A stretch of 64,000 nt of DNA from Pseudonocardia sulfidoxydans NBRC 16205 (GTDB lineage Bacteria; Actinomycetota; Actinomycetes; Mycobacteriales; Pseudonocardiaceae). Location of the stretch: positions 1 through 64,000 of the forward strand of contig NZ_BJVJ01000016.1 of assembly GCF_007989085.1 (NCBI RefSeq), in the 5' to 3' direction. The position numbers and the translations under genes were made by a program. This document shows positions 50,946 to 60,520 of this stretch, in pieces. The notes beneath the pieces were generated by a model, which worked only from the letters and a program-made list of their open reading frames with translations, did not search any database and had not been told where the DNA came from. The stretch's first letter is position 1, and each line of letters starts with the position of its first letter.

Positions 50946-51731
50946 GTGACCTCCTCGATCTCATCGCGGGTGCTGGGCACGACCCCCGAGACCCCGACCG
51001 GCCGCTACTCCCTGCTGCTGACCACCGACGCCGACGAGGTGCGCGCGGCCCAGAAGCTGCGCCACGACGTGTTCGCGGGAGAGCTCGGCGCGACCCTGCA
51101 CAGTCCGGTCCCGGGCTGCGACGTCGACCGGTTCGACGAGTTCTGCGACCACCTCGTCGTCCGTGAGGACGCGACGGGCCGCCTCGTCGGCACCTACCGG
51201 ATGCTGCCGCCCGCCCGCGCCCGCGGGGCCGGCGCGCTCTACGCCGACGGCGAGTTCGACCTGTCCGCGCTCGACGGGCTGCGTCCCGAGCTGGTCGAGA
51301 CCGGCCGCTCCTGCGTGCACCCCGACCACCGTGACGGCGCCGTCGTCGGACTGGTGTGGGCCGGGATCGCCCGCTACATGCTGCTCACCGGCAACCGTTG
51401 GCTCATCGGCTGCGCGAGCGTCCCGCTGGGTTCCGGATCGGACGCCGAGGGTGCGCTCGCCGCGGGCGTCTGGGAGCGGGTCAAGGCCGAACACCTCGCC
51501 CCCGACCCCTACCGGGTGGCCCCGCGCAACCCGTGGCGCGCCGGTCCGGTCGCGCGCTCGGGCAGGGCCTGCATGCCGCCGCTGCTGCGCGGCTACCTGC
51601 GCCTCGGCGCCTGGATCGGGGGCGCGCCCGCGCACGACCCCGACTTCGACTGCGCCGACTTCGCCGTCCTGCTCGACATGCAGCGCCTCGACCAGCGCTA
51701 CCTGCGCTACTTCCTGGGCGACGTCGCGTGA
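50946..51731 (+). CDS. GNAT-type N-acyltransferase, OlsB-like (putative ornithine-lipid synthesis)
   Basis: A 261-residue acyltransferase of the acyl-homoserine-lactone-synthase-like/OlsB group: LRHDVFAGELGATL, FDEFCDHLVVREDATGRLVG, TYRMLPP and VETGRSCVHPDHRDGAVV. OlsB transfers a 3-hydroxyacyl chain from ACP to ornithine. The next gene is a PlsC-type acyltransferase in the same coupled unit, the expected OlsA partner. In mycobacteria the matching pair lies beside fixA-fixB, as here. Start GTG 50946 is chosen from the conserved start of the domain; the ribosome site is weak. Confidence 0.82.
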   Translation: MTSSISSRVLGTTPETPTGRYSLLLTTDADEVRAAQKLRHDVFAGELGATLHSPVPGCDVDRFDEFCDHLVVREDATGRLVGTYRMLPPARARGAGALYADGEFDLSALDGLRPELVETGRSCVHPDHRDGAVVGLVWAGIARYMLLTGNRWLIGCASVPLGSGSDAEGALAAGVWERVKAEHLAPDPYRVAPRNPWRAGPVARSGRACMPPLLRGYLRLGAWIGGAPAHDPDFDCADFAVLLDMQRLDQRYLRYFLGDVA

Positions 51732-52798
51732 GCGCCCCGGCCGTGCCGCCGACGGGCGCGCCGACCCGCGACCGTGATCGTCGGTCGCAGGACCTCGACG
51801 TCACCGACGGCGCGGGCGTCCCGGAACCGGTGATCGCCCCGCTGCGCGGCGGTGAACCCGGGCCGCGACCGCCTTTCGTCGAGCACCCGACCCACCCCGG
51901 GGTGCCGCGCGCCGCCGAGCGCGACGGCAGCCCGTGGCACCCGTACTCGCCGTGCGGGCAGGACTGTCTGCCGCCCGCGGCCCGGCCCGCGCGGCTGCGC
52001 TCCGCCCGCCGCGCCGCCGCGCTGCTCGCCGTCGTCGCCACCGCGGTGCTCGCCCTCCCGGTGGTCGCGCTGTTCGGCCGCCGCGCCACCGACGCCGCCA
52101 CCTACCGCATCTTCCGCGCCGTCCTGCGCGCGGCCGGGATCCGGCTGCAGGTCAACGGCGGCAGCACCTTTGCCGATGGCGGCGGCGCGCTCGTCGTCGC
52201 CAACCACCTCTCGTGGATCGACGTCGTCGCCCTCGGTGCGGTCCAGCCCGTCCGGATGATCGCCAAGCGCGAGGTCGGCGACTGGCCCGTCGTGGGCGCG
52301 ATCGCCGCCCGCACCGGGGCACTGTTCGTCGACCGGGCGGGGTTGCGCGCGCTGCCCGCCGTCGTCGACGAGACCGCCGACGCCCTGCGCGCCGGGGCCG
52401 TCGTCGGCGTCTTCCCCGAGGGCACCACCTGGTGCGGCTCGGCCGCGGGCCCGTTCCGCCGTGCGCCGTTCCAGGCCGCCGTCGACGCCGGAGCGGCCGT
52501 CCGGCCCGTCACCCTCGAGCTGCGGCTCGCCGACGGCAGGCCGACCACCGCGGCGTCGTTCGTCGGCGACGAGACCCTCGCCGGCTCGCTGCGCCGCGTC
52601 CTCGCCCTCGACGGCCTGGTCTGCGAACTGACCCTGCACCCGCTGCTGCGACCCGGCCCGGGGGACGACCGCCGGGTGCTGGCCGCCCGCGCCCGCCGCG
52701 TCGTCACCGGTGCGGTGGCGCGTCCCGTATCGTCCCCGGTGTCCGGATCGAGCGTGGCCGCGGTGCAGCCGACCCGCACGGAGGCAACCGCCGCGTGA
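51728..52798 (+). CDS. PlsC-type lysophospholipid/acyl acyltransferase (OlsA-like)
   Basis: A 356-residue membrane-associated acyltransferase with an unusually long hydrophilic, Pro/Arg-rich N-terminus of about 85 residues. A hydrophobic segment ([20 protein letters not shown]) follows, then the acyltransferase motifs [12 protein letters not shown] (H-x4-D) and [12 protein letters not shown]. It probably adds the second acyl chain to an ornithine lipid or makes phosphatidate. GTGA overlaps the GNAT stop. Confidence 0.87.
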   Translation: MSAPAVPPTGAPTRDRDRRSQDLDVTDGAGVPEPVIAPLRGGEPGPRPPFVEHPTHPGVPRAAERDGSPWHPYSPCGQDCLPPAARPARLRSARRAAALLAVVATAVLALPVVALFGRRATDAATYRIFRAVLRAAGIRLQVNGGSTFADGGGALVVANHLSWIDVVALGAVQPVRMIAKREVGDWPVVGAIAARTGALFVDRAGLRALPAVVDETADALRAGAVVGVFPEGTTWCGSAAGPFRRAPFQAAVDAGAAVRPVTLELRLADGRPTTAASFVGDETLAGSLRRVLALDGLVCELTLHPLLRPGPGDDRRVLAARARRVVTGAVARPVSSPVSGSSVAAVQPTRTEATAA

Positions 52799-52875
52799 CC
52801 CCGCCCCGCGGGAGGATGCGACGGACGGCGATTACCCTGGACGCCCTGACGACCGACAGGGACGGGCAGGACTTC

Positions 52876-54168
52876 GTGACCTCCGTGACCGACGCGAACC
52901 GGACCGGCACCGCCGGCACCCACGCCGCTGCGGCGTACCTGGATCACGCGGCGACGACGCCGATGCTCCCCGCCGCCGTGGCAGCGATGGCCGAGGCCAT
53001 GGCCTCGACCGGCAACGCCTCGGCGCTGCACTCCTCGGGCCGCCGCGCCCGCCGCCGCGTCGAGGAGGCCCGCGAGGCGATCGCGGCGTCCGTCGGCGCC
53101 CGGCCGTCCGAGGTCGTGCTCACCACCGGCGGCACCGAGAGCGACAACCTCGCCGTCAAGGGCCTGTACTGGTCCCGCAACGACGCCGACGCCCGCCGCA
53201 CCCGCGTGCTCGTCTCGGCGGTGGAGCACCACGCCGTCGTCGACTCCGCGGAGTGGCTGGCCGCACATGAGGGCGCCCAGGTCGAACTGCTGGAGGTCGA
53301 CCGGTACGGCCGCGTCCGGCCCGAGACGCTGCGGGCCGCGCTGGAACGTGATCCCGGGTCGGCCGCGCTGGTGTCGGTCATGTGGGCCAACAACGAGGTC
53401 GGCACGGTCAACCCCATCCGCGAGCTCGCCGCCGTCGCCCACGAGTTCGACGTCCCCTTCCACACCGACGCCGTGCAGGCCGTCGGCGTCCTGCCGGTCG
53501 ACTTCGGCGCCTCCGGCGTCGACGCGCTCACCCTCACCGGCCACAAGCTCGGCGGCCCCTACGGCGCCGGCGTCCTGCTGCTCGGCCGCGAGGTCGCCGT
53601 CACGCCGCTGCTGCACGGCGGCGGTCAGGAACGCGACGTCCGCTCCGGCACCCTCGACACCCCGTCGGTCATCGGACTGGCCACCGCCGTCGAGATCGCG
53701 GTCGCCGACACCGCCCGCCGCGCCGCCACCATCGGCGCGCTGCGCGACGAGCTCGTCGCCCGCGTCACCGCCGCCGTCCCCGACGCCGTCCTCAACGGCG
53801 ACCCCGGAACCGCGGAGATCGACGGCGGCCCGTCGCGGCTGCCCGGCAACGCGCACCTGTCGTTCCCCGGCTGCGAGGGCGACAGCCTGATCATGCTGCT
53901 CGACGCCCACGGCATCGAGTGCGCCACCGGTTCCGCGTGCACCGCGGGTGTCCCGCAGCCCAGCCACGTGCTGCTCGCCATGGGCGCCGATGCGGCCACC
54001 GCCCGCGCCTCCCTGCGCTTCTCGCTGGGCCACACCTCCACCGCACGCGACGTCGACGCCGTCGCCTCCGCGATCGGCCCCGTCGTCGAGCGGGCACGGC
54101 GCGCCGGGCAGAACGCCGCTGTCCACCGCCGCCCCGGGGCGTCCGACCGGGAGGCCGTCGCGCGATGA
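52876..54168 (+). CDS. Cysteine desulfurase (NifS/IscS family)
   Basis: A 430-residue PLP enzyme. [18 protein letters not shown] opens the domain, [14 protein letters not shown] binds the cofactor phosphate, the PLP Lys is in [20 protein letters not shown] and the persulfide Cys lies in [17 protein letters not shown]. It supplies sulfur to the 2-thiouridylase encoded next. GTG 52876 has GGCAGGA upstream; TACCCT at about 52833 is a possible -10. An earlier ATG at 52816 has GGGAGG too close to use. Confidence 0.95.
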   Translation: MTSVTDANRTGTAGTHAAAAYLDHAATTPMLPAAVAAMAEAMASTGNASALHSSGRRARRRVEEAREAIAASVGARPSEVVLTTGGTESDNLAVKGLYWSRNDADARRTRVLVSAVEHHAVVDSAEWLAAHEGAQVELLEVDRYGRVRPETLRAALERDPGSAALVSVMWANNEVGTVNPIRELAAVAHEFDVPFHTDAVQAVGVLPVDFGASGVDALTLTGHKLGGPYGAGVLLLGREVAVTPLLHGGGQERDVRSGTLDTPSVIGLATAVEIAVADTARRAATIGALRDELVARVTAAVPDAVLNGDPGTAEIDGGPSRLPGNAHLSFPGCEGDSLIMLLDAHGIECATGSACTAGVPQPSHVLLAMGADAATARASLRFSLGHTSTARDVDAVASAIGPVVERARRAGQNAAVHRRPGASDREAVAR

Positions 54169-55244
54169 GGGTCCTCGCGGCGATGAGCGGCGGCGTCGAC
54201 TCGGCCGTCGCGGCCGCGCGTGCCGTCGAGGCGGGCCACGCCGTCGTCGGGGTGCACCTCGCGCTGTCCGAGACGCCCGACGCGCTGCGCTCGGGCTCGC
54301 GGGGTTGCTGCTCGCGCGAGGACGCCGACGACGCCCGCCGCGCCTGCGACGTCCTCGACATCCCGTTCTACGTGTGGGACTTCGCCGCGCCCTTCTCCGC
54401 CGAGGTCGTCGACGACTTCGTCGCCGCCTACGCCGAGGGTCGCACCCCCAACCCGTGCGTGCGCTGCAACGAGCGCATCAAGTTCGCCGCGCTGCTCGAC
54501 AAGGCCCTCGCCCTCGGCTTCGACGCCGTGTGCACCGGTCACTACGCGCGCCTGCACGACGGCGTGCTGCGCCGGGCCGTCGACGACGGCAAGGACCAGT
54601 CCTACGTCCTCGCCGTCCTCACCCCGTTCCAGCTCGCCCACGCGTTGTTCCCGATCGGCGACACCCCCAAGGCGCAGGTGAGGGCCGAGGCCGCCGAGCG
54701 TGGGCTGCGCGTCGCCGACAAGCCCGACAGCCACGACATCTGCTTCATCCCCTCCGGCGACACCCGCGCCTTCCTCGCCGACCGCATCGGCGCCCGGCCC
54801 GGCCCGATCGTCGACGCCGCGAGCGGTGAGGTCCTCGGCGGCCACGACGGCGTGCACGGCTTCACCGTCGGCCAGCGCAAGGGCATCGGCGTCGACCGCC
54901 CCGCCGCCGACGGCCGCCCCCGCTACGTCCTCGGCATCGAGCCCGTCACCGCCACCGTGACCGTGGGGCCCGCCGAGGCGCTCGACGTGCGCGAGATCGA
55001 TGCGGAGGAGCCGGTGTGGGGCAGCGGTTCCGCACCCGACGGGCCCACCGGGTGTGTCGTGCAGGTCCGCGCCCACGGCGGTCTGGCCCCGGCGACGGCG
55101 TGGCCGACCGCCGACGGTGGGTTGCGCGTCGAGCTGGGGGAGGCGCTGCGTGGCGTGGCCCCGGGGCAGTCGGTGGCGTTCTACCGCCCCGACCCGGACG
55201 GCGACGTCGTCCTCGGCAGCGCCACCATCGCCGCCGCGCGCTGA
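54165..55244 (+). CDS. mnmA: tRNA-specific 2-thiouridylase MnmA
   Basis: A 359-residue enzyme that thiolates wobble U34 of tRNA-Lys, -Glu and -Gln. The PP-loop [20 protein letters not shown] (about 3-22), [18 protein letters not shown] with the first catalytic Cys, [16 protein letters not shown] with the second Cys, and [11 protein letters not shown] are all present. ATGA overlaps the cysteine desulfurase stop, so donor and acceptor enzymes are co-translated. Confidence 0.97.
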   Translation: MRVLAAMSGGVDSAVAAARAVEAGHAVVGVHLALSETPDALRSGSRGCCSREDADDARRACDVLDIPFYVWDFAAPFSAEVVDDFVAAYAEGRTPNPCVRCNERIKFAALLDKALALGFDAVCTGHYARLHDGVLRRAVDDGKDQSYVLAVLTPFQLAHALFPIGDTPKAQVRAEAAERGLRVADKPDSHDICFIPSGDTRAFLADRIGARPGPIVDAASGEVLGGHDGVHGFTVGQRKGIGVDRPAADGRPRYVLGIEPVTATVTVGPAEALDVREIDAEEPVWGSGSAPDGPTGCVVQVRAHGGLAPATAWPTADGGLRVELGEALRGVAPGQSVAFYRPDPDGDVVLGSATIAAAR

Positions 55245-55261
55245 CCCGCTGCGGAACTCCC

Positions 55262-55322
55262 GCCGAGTTCGACACCACGCTGGTGCGGAGCCCGGTTGCG
55301 CCAGTCTCCTGTCGAACTCGGC
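55262..55322 (+). terminator. 61-bp two-stem hairpin after mnmA
   Basis: GCCGAGTTCGACA (55262-55274) and TGTCGAACTCGGC (55310-55322) are perfect 13-bp complements; inside, CTGGTGC and GCGCCAG form a second stem, then AAAA follows. It starts 17 bp after the mnmA stop. The layout resembles the 58-bp elements at 43163 and 44178, but the sequence differs. Confidence 0.65.
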
Positions 55323-55397
55323 AAAAGGTCGTCACTCGGACGAGTGGCGCGAACCGTCTGAAAGGGACATGCTGCGCTCCGGTTCTGGAGGTGGCGT

Positions 55398-56228
55398 GTG
55401 TCCGACCCTGCTTCGACCACGGCGTCGACGACGGTCGACTCCGCCGCCGACACGGCGGAGGACGTCGTCGAGTCCCGGCCCGTGCGCATCCTCGGGCGCA
55501 TCGGGCTCGTCGCCTACGGGGCGGTGAACCTGGTCATCGCGTCGCTGGCCGCGCAGGTCGCGTTCGGTGACGCCGAGCGCGCCGACAAGACCGGGGCGCT
55601 GGCGACGGTCGCGGAGACCGGCGTGGGTCGGGTCGCGCTGTGGCTGGCGGTCGTCGGTCTGGCGGCGCTGGTGCTGTGGACGCTCGCCGAGGTGGTGTTC
55701 GGCCATCGCCGGCTGCCCACGAAGCGCCGGGTGCTGCGCAGCGCGATCGACCTCGTCGAGGCGGGCATCTTCGCGACGCTCGCCGTGTCGGCCGCGAAGA
55801 TCGCGTCGGGCGGGTCGTCGCAGGGCTCGGTGCTGACGACGGTCCTGCGGTGGCCCGGCGGGCAGTGGCTGGTCGGCGCGGCCGGCGTCGGGGTCGCGGT
55901 GCTGGCCGGGTTCGCGGTGTGGCGCGGGCTGCGGGGCGGGTTCCGTCGCGACCTGGACCTGTCGCGCTGCGGCCCGCGCCTCGGCCGGCTCGGGGTGCTC
56001 GCCGGACACATCGGCTGGGTCGCGCTCGGGTGCGCGTACCTGACCGCGGGCGTGCTCACCGTGCGGGCGGCGGTGCGGTTCGACCCGGCGCAGCCCGTCG
56101 GGCTCGACGCCGGCGTCAGGACGCTCGGCGCCCAGCCCTACGGCCCGGCGCTGCTGCTGGTGCTGGCGGCGGGCCTCGCCGTGTTCGGCCTCTACTGCCT
56201 GTTCGACGCCCGCTGCCGCAAGAAGTGA
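55398..56228 (+). CDS. DUF1206 family membrane protein
   Basis: A 276-residue protein with six predicted membrane segments arranged as three similar hairpins (GLVAYGAVNLVIASLAAQVA; VALWLAVVGLAALVLWTLAE; GHIGWVALGCAYLTAGVLTV). The family has no known function. GGAGG precedes the GTG. It lies between mnmA and the methionine synthase-like gene, where mycobacterial genomes also carry variable genes, and its own promoter was not found. Confidence 0.85.
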   Translation: MSDPASTTASTTVDSAADTAEDVVESRPVRILGRIGLVAYGAVNLVIASLAAQVAFGDAERADKTGALATVAETGVGRVALWLAVVGLAALVLWTLAEVVFGHRRLPTKRRVLRSAIDLVEAGIFATLAVSAAKIASGGSSQGSVLTTVLRWPGGQWLVGAAGVGVAVLAGFAVWRGLRGGFRRDLDLSRCGPRLGRLGVLAGHIGWVALGCAYLTAGVLTVRAAVRFDPAQPVGLDAGVRTLGAQPYGPALLLVLAAGLAVFGLYCLFDARCRKK

Positions 56229-56231
56229 CCG

Positions 56232-56525
56232 CTACTCCGGGCCCTCCACGATCCGGAAGTCGCGCTCGGCGACGCCGTCGAGGATGCGCACGGCCGCCTG
56301 GTAGGCGTCGCTCTCGTAGGCCGCGACGGCCGCGTCGTAGCTCGGGAACTCGACGACGACGGTGCGCTCGGCCGCGCCGTGCTCCCGCCCGGTGGCCTTC
56401 CCGCCGCGCACGACGAAACGGCCTCCTTCGGCGAGGACGACCGGCCCCGCCTGGGCGCCGTACTTCGCGAGCGCGTCCGGGTCGGAGACCCACCGATATG
56501 CGACGACCCAGTATCCCTTTGCCAT
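56232..56525 (-). CDS. DUF1330 family protein
   Basis: A 97-residue ferredoxin-like alpha/beta protein: KGYWVVAYRWVSDPDALAKY, GGRFVVRGGKATGREH and VVVEFPSYDAAVAAYESDAY are characteristic. Function of the family is unknown; members are small dimeric proteins related to EthD/ABM folds. TACGAT, a -10-like box, ends 6 bp before the ATG on the minus strand and no ribosome site is seen, so it may be leaderless. It converges with the DUF1206 gene, 3 bp apart. Confidence 0.88.
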   Translation of the reverse strand: MAKGYWVVAYRWVSDPDALAKYGAQAGPVVLAEGGRFVVRGGKATGREHGAAERTVVVEFPSYDAAVAAYESDAYQAAVRILDGVAERDFRIVEGPE

Positions 56526-56553
56526 CCGGTGATCGTAGGCGGACGAGTCGTCG

Positions 56554-56602
56554 ACAGAAGTTCTGCTCATGCCTTGAACTTCTGTGTGACCGGCGCCATG
56601 CT
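56554..56602. promoter_or_regulatory. TetR-type operator and promoter of the ligase/thiolase/ACAD operon
   Basis: ACAGAAGTTC (56554-56563) and GAACTTCTGT (56576-56585) are a perfect 10-bp inverted repeat with a 12-bp spacer. The right arm overlaps TTGAAC (56574-56579), the -35 of a promoter whose -10 is CATGCT (56597-56602) at 17-bp spacing. A TetR gene ends the downstream operon (60517), so autoregulation is likely. The site also lies upstream of the divergent DUF1330 gene. Confidence 0.65.
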
Positions 56603-56640
56603 CGAACGGACCGACACCGGCGTCGGCGAGGAGGTCCACC

Positions 56641-58188
56641 GTGTACGTGGCCGACATGATGCGGCAGTCCGTCGCGTTCCACCGCGACCGCACCGCGCTG
56701 ATCGACGAGCACCGCACGCTCACCTACGGCGAGGCCTGGGAGCGCGGCGTCCGGCTCGCCAACGCCCTGATCGCGCTGGGCGTGCAGCCCGGCGACAGGG
56801 TCGCGGGCCTGGAGGACAACAACCTCGGCGCCGCCGACCTGTTCATCGCCGCCGCGATCGCCGGCGCCGTCCGGGTACCGCTCTACGCGCGCAACTCACC
56901 CGAGGCGCACGCGCACATGATCGGCCAGACCGGCGCCGTCGTGCTCCTGACCGACGCCGCCTACGCCGACAGCGTCAAGGGCCTCGACGCGTCGGTGGAG
57001 TGCCTGCGCCACATCGTCGTGCGCGACGCGTCGTACGAGGACCGGCTCGCGTCGCAGTCGGCCGACGACCCGCACGTCGTCGTCGGTGACGACGACTGGT
57101 ACGTCATCCGCCACTCCGCGGGCACCACGGGCCGGCCCAAGGGCGTCGGCTACACCCAGCACGACTGGCTCGTGAACTGCCGCAACTGGTACTGCCGGCT
57201 CCCGCTGCTGCAGCTCGACAGCGTCGTCGGGCACGCGGGACCGATCTCGCACGCCTCGGGCTACCTGTTCCTGCCGGCGTGGCTGCACGGCAGCACCAAC
57301 CTGCTCTTCGGCGCCTTCGACGCGCTCAAGGTGCTCGACATGGTGGAACGGCACGCCGTCACGCACATGTTCGCGCCGCCGTCGATGGTGCAGATGCTCA
57401 CCGCCGAACCGTCTGCTGCGCAACGGGACTGGTCGAAGCTGCAGTGCGTGCTCGTCGGCGGCGCCCCGATCACCGACGCCACCGCGCAGGCCGGTCGGCG
57501 CGTGTTCGGCGAGGTCATGCACCAGGTGTTCGGCCAGACCGAGGCGGTGCCGCTCACCGAGATGACCCCGGCCGAGTGGTTCTCCGACGTCCCCGGCTCG
57601 ACGCCGCTGCGTGCCGCCGGACGGGTACTCCCCTTCGTGCGCATCGAGATCCGCGACGCCGACGGCGAGACCGTCCTGCCGCTGGGGTCGGAGGGCGAGA
57701 TCTACGCGCAGTGCGAGGGGCAGATGCGCGAGTTCTGGGACGACCCCGGCCACGTCCACACCCGCACCCGGCTCGTCGACGGCTGGATCCGCACCGGCGA
57801 CATCGGCCGCCTCGACACCAACGGCTACCTCTACGTGCTCGACCGCGCCGACGACATGATCGTCTCCGGTGGGTTCAACATCTGGCCCGCCGAGCTGGAG
57901 AGCGCGATCAACGACCATCCCGACGTCGTCGAGGTCGCCGTGTTCGGTGTGCCGCACGAGAAGTGGGGCGAGACGCCGATGGCGGTGTGCGTCGTCGCGC
58001 CGGGCGCGTCGCTGCAACCCGACGACGTGATCGAGCTCGTGAGGCAGCGCCTCGGCTCCTACAAGAAGCCCGGCCGCGTCGAGGTCACGACCGAGCCGCT
58101 GCCCAAGAGCCCCGTCGGGAAGGTGCAGCGCAAGGTGCTGCGCGAGCCGCACTGGGCCGGCCACGACCGGCGGGTGCACGGCGCATGA
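56641..58188 (+). CDS. Acyl-CoA synthetase (AMP-binding)
   Basis: A 515-residue class I ANL ligase: IRHSAGTTGRPKGVGYTQHD (P-loop, about 156-175), HQVFGQTEAVPLTEM, GWIRTGDIGRLDTNGYLYV and the catalytic Lys in PKSPVGKVQRKVL. It activates a carboxylic acid for beta-oxidation by the following genes. GAGGAGG lies 6 bp before the GTG. Start of an operon with a thiolase, an ACAD and TetR, all joined by 4-bp overlaps. Confidence 0.94.
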   Translation: MYVADMMRQSVAFHRDRTALIDEHRTLTYGEAWERGVRLANALIALGVQPGDRVAGLEDNNLGAADLFIAAAIAGAVRVPLYARNSPEAHAHMIGQTGAVVLLTDAAYADSVKGLDASVECLRHIVVRDASYEDRLASQSADDPHVVVGDDDWYVIRHSAGTTGRPKGVGYTQHDWLVNCRNWYCRLPLLQLDSVVGHAGPISHASGYLFLPAWLHGSTNLLFGAFDALKVLDMVERHAVTHMFAPPSMVQMLTAEPSAAQRDWSKLQCVLVGGAPITDATAQAGRRVFGEVMHQVFGQTEAVPLTEMTPAEWFSDVPGSTPLRAAGRVLPFVRIEIRDADGETVLPLGSEGEIYAQCEGQMREFWDDPGHVHTRTRLVDGWIRTGDIGRLDTNGYLYVLDRADDMIVSGGFNIWPAELESAINDHPDVVEVAVFGVPHEKWGETPMAVCVVAPGASLQPDDVIELVRQRLGSYKKPGRVEVTTEPLPKSPVGKVQRKVLREPHWAGHDRRVHGA

Positions 58189-59327
58189 CCGCTGTCTCGG
58201 TCCAGGGCTCGGGCATGACGCGGTTCGGCCGCCACCCCGACCGCACCCCGCGCGACCTCGTCGAGGAAGCCGTCGCCGCCGCCCTCGACGACGCCGGCCT
58301 CGAACCCCGGGACGTCGACGCGGTCGTCGTCGGCAACGCGGTCGACGGGCTGATGACCGGCCAGGAGTCCGTCCGCGGACAGGTCGTGTTGCGCGGCACC
58401 GGGATCCGCGGGGTGCCCGTCGTCAACACGGAGAACGCGTGCGCCTCCGGGGCGGTGGCCGCGCATCTCGGGTGGCAGTCGATCGTCGCCGGGCTGTACC
58501 GGCGGGTGCTCGTCGTCGGCTACGAGAAGCTCGTGCACCCCGACCGCGAGAAGGCCTTCCGCGCCTTCGACGCCTCGATGGACCTCGCCGAGATGCACGC
58601 CCTGCACCCCTCGCCGCCCGCGGATCGCACGATCTTCATGGACCACTACGCCGACCGTTCCGATCTCGACGAGGACGTGCTCGCCGAGATCGCGGCCAAG
58701 AACCACACGCACGGCGCGCTGAACCCCTTGGCGCAGCACCGGACCCCGCTCGGCGCGGCCGACGTGCTGGCGTCGCGGCCGATCGTCGGGCCGCTGCGGC
58801 TGCGGATGTGCGCGCCGATGGGGGACGGGGCAGCGGCTGTGGTGCTGTCCTCCACCCCGGGGCCCGTCCACATCGACGCGTCGGTCATGACCAGCGGCCG
58901 CGGCGACGACGCCTCCATGCCGACGGCGGTCTCGCGTGCGGCGGCGTCCGCCTACGAGCGGGCCGGGCTCGGACCCGACGACCTCGATCTCGTCGAGCTG
59001 CACGACGCCACCGCCGTCGGCGAGCTGGAGCTGTACGCGCAGCTGCAGCTGTGCGACCCGGGCAGCGAAGACGCGCTGGTGAAGGGTGGGACGACCCGGC
59101 TCGGCGGCGCGCGGCCCGTCAACACCAGCGGCGGGCTGCTCGCGCGCGGGCACCCGATCGGCGCGACGGGCGTCGCACAGCTGGTCGAGCTGCACACCCA
59201 GCTCACCGGCCGCGCCGGGGCCCGGCAGGTCGACGGCGCCCGGATCGCGATGGCACAGAACCTCGGCGGGATCGTCGGGACGGACGTGGCGTGTGCCGTC
59301 GTCCATGTACTGGGGGGACCTTCATGA
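58185..59327 (+). CDS. Thiolase family protein
   Basis: A 380-residue thiolase-superfamily protein. The nucleophile region VVNTENACASGAVAAHLGW (Cys near residue 86) and LLARGHPIGATGVAQLVELH are intact, while the last Cys motif is replaced by AQNLGGIVGTD, as in many SCP2-type thiolases. It probably cleaves a 3-ketoacyl-CoA. No DUF35 partner is adjacent, unlike the two pairs in the catabolic island. Confidence 0.9.
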   Translation: MTAVSVQGSGMTRFGRHPDRTPRDLVEEAVAAALDDAGLEPRDVDAVVVGNAVDGLMTGQESVRGQVVLRGTGIRGVPVVNTENACASGAVAAHLGWQSIVAGLYRRVLVVGYEKLVHPDREKAFRAFDASMDLAEMHALHPSPPADRTIFMDHYADRSDLDEDVLAEIAAKNHTHGALNPLAQHRTPLGAADVLASRPIVGPLRLRMCAPMGDGAAAVVLSSTPGPVHIDASVMTSGRGDDASMPTAVSRAAASAYERAGLGPDDLDLVELHDATAVGELELYAQLQLCDPGSEDALVKGGTTRLGGARPVNTSGGLLARGHPIGATGVAQLVELHTQLTGRAGARQVDGARIAMAQNLGGIVGTDVACAVVHVLGGPS

Positions 59328-60520
59328 CGGACGAGCTCCGGACCGGCGCGATCTACGACGTGCCCTGGGCCTTCGACGACGAGCACCGCGAGTGGCAGCA
59401 GACGATCCGCCGGTTCTGCTCCGACGTCGTCGCCCCGGGCGCGGCGCAACGCCACGTCGAGGCGCGTTTCTCTCCTGAGCTCGTGGAGGCCGCCGGGGAG
59501 CTCGGCGCCTTCGGGCTCCTCGCCCCCGAGGAGTACGGCGGCGCCGGTGCCGACCTCCGCTCCGCCTGCCTCGCCGCCGAGGAGATCGCCACCGTCGACT
59601 CCTCCCTCGCCGTCACCGTCCACGTCCAGGCCATCAGCGTCGCGCTGCTCGTGCACCTGGCCGCCGACCGCACCGACCTGCTCGAGGAGATCGTCCCCGG
59701 CGCCGCCGCCGGTCGGACCTTCATCTCCTTCGGGCTCACCGAACCCTCCGGCGGCTCCGACGCCGGCAACATCGGCACCCGGGCCCGCCGCGTCGGCGAC
59801 GACTGGGTGATCAACGGCGCCAAGCAGTTCATCACCAACTCCGGCACGCCGTTCTCGCGCCACGTGATCCTGTTCGCCGCCACCGACGACGACCCCGGCA
59901 CCGGCCGCCCGCCCGTCTCGGCGTTCCTCGTCCCGCTCGACGCCCCCGGCGTCACCGTCGGGCCCGCGTACGCCAAGCAGGGGTGGCGCTCGTCGGACAC
60001 CCATCCGCTCTACTTTGACGACGTCCGGCTGCCCGCCGACGCCCTGCTCGGCGACGAGGGCCGCGGCTACCGGGAGGCGCTGCGCTTCCTGACGTGGGCG
60101 CGGCTGCCGATCGCCGCGATGAGCATCGGCGTCGCGCGCGGCTGCCTCGTCGACAGCATGCGGTTCGTGGGGGAACGCGCCTCGATGGGCAAGCCGCTGG
60201 GCGGGCACCAGGGGGTCGCGTTCCAGGTCGCGGACATCGCGGCCGCCGTCGGCACCGCGACCGTGCTCACCTACGACGGCGCCTGGAAGTACGACCGCGG
60301 GCTCCCGATCGAGCGCGAGGCCGCGATCGCGAAGCTCGTCGCGTCCGAGCTCGCGAACGCCGCCGGCTACACCGCGACCCAGCTCGCCGGCGGGTACGGG
60401 TTCATGGAGGAGACCGCGTCGACACGGCACCACCAGGACGCGAGAATCCTCACCGTGGGCGAGGGGACCTCGGAGGTGCAGCGGATGCTGATCGCGCGCG
60501 GCCTGGGGCTGCCGGTGTGA
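59324..60520 (+). CDS. Acyl-CoA dehydrogenase
   Basis: A 398-residue ACAD with SFGLTEPSGGSDAGNIGTRA, KQFITNSGTPFSRHVIL, GKPLGGHQGVAFQVADI and the C-terminal ARILTVGEGTSEVQRMLIAR. The catalytic base is probably the Glu of GEGTSE. It fits the acyl-CoA oxidation step of the short TetR-controlled operon and would use the ETF encoded 8.5 kb upstream. ATGA overlaps the thiolase stop. Confidence 0.94.
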   Translation: MTDELRTGAIYDVPWAFDDEHREWQQTIRRFCSDVVAPGAAQRHVEARFSPELVEAAGELGAFGLLAPEEYGGAGADLRSACLAAEEIATVDSSLAVTVHVQAISVALLVHLAADRTDLLEEIVPGAAAGRTFISFGLTEPSGGSDAGNIGTRARRVGDDWVINGAKQFITNSGTPFSRHVILFAATDDDPGTGRPPVSAFLVPLDAPGVTVGPAYAKQGWRSSDTHPLYFDDVRLPADALLGDEGRGYREALRFLTWARLPIAAMSIGVARGCLVDSMRFVGERASMGKPLGGHQGVAFQVADIAAAVGTATVLTYDGAWKYDRGLPIEREAAIAKLVASELANAAGYTATQLAGGYGFMEETASTRHHQDARILTVGEGTSEVQRMLIARGLGLPV

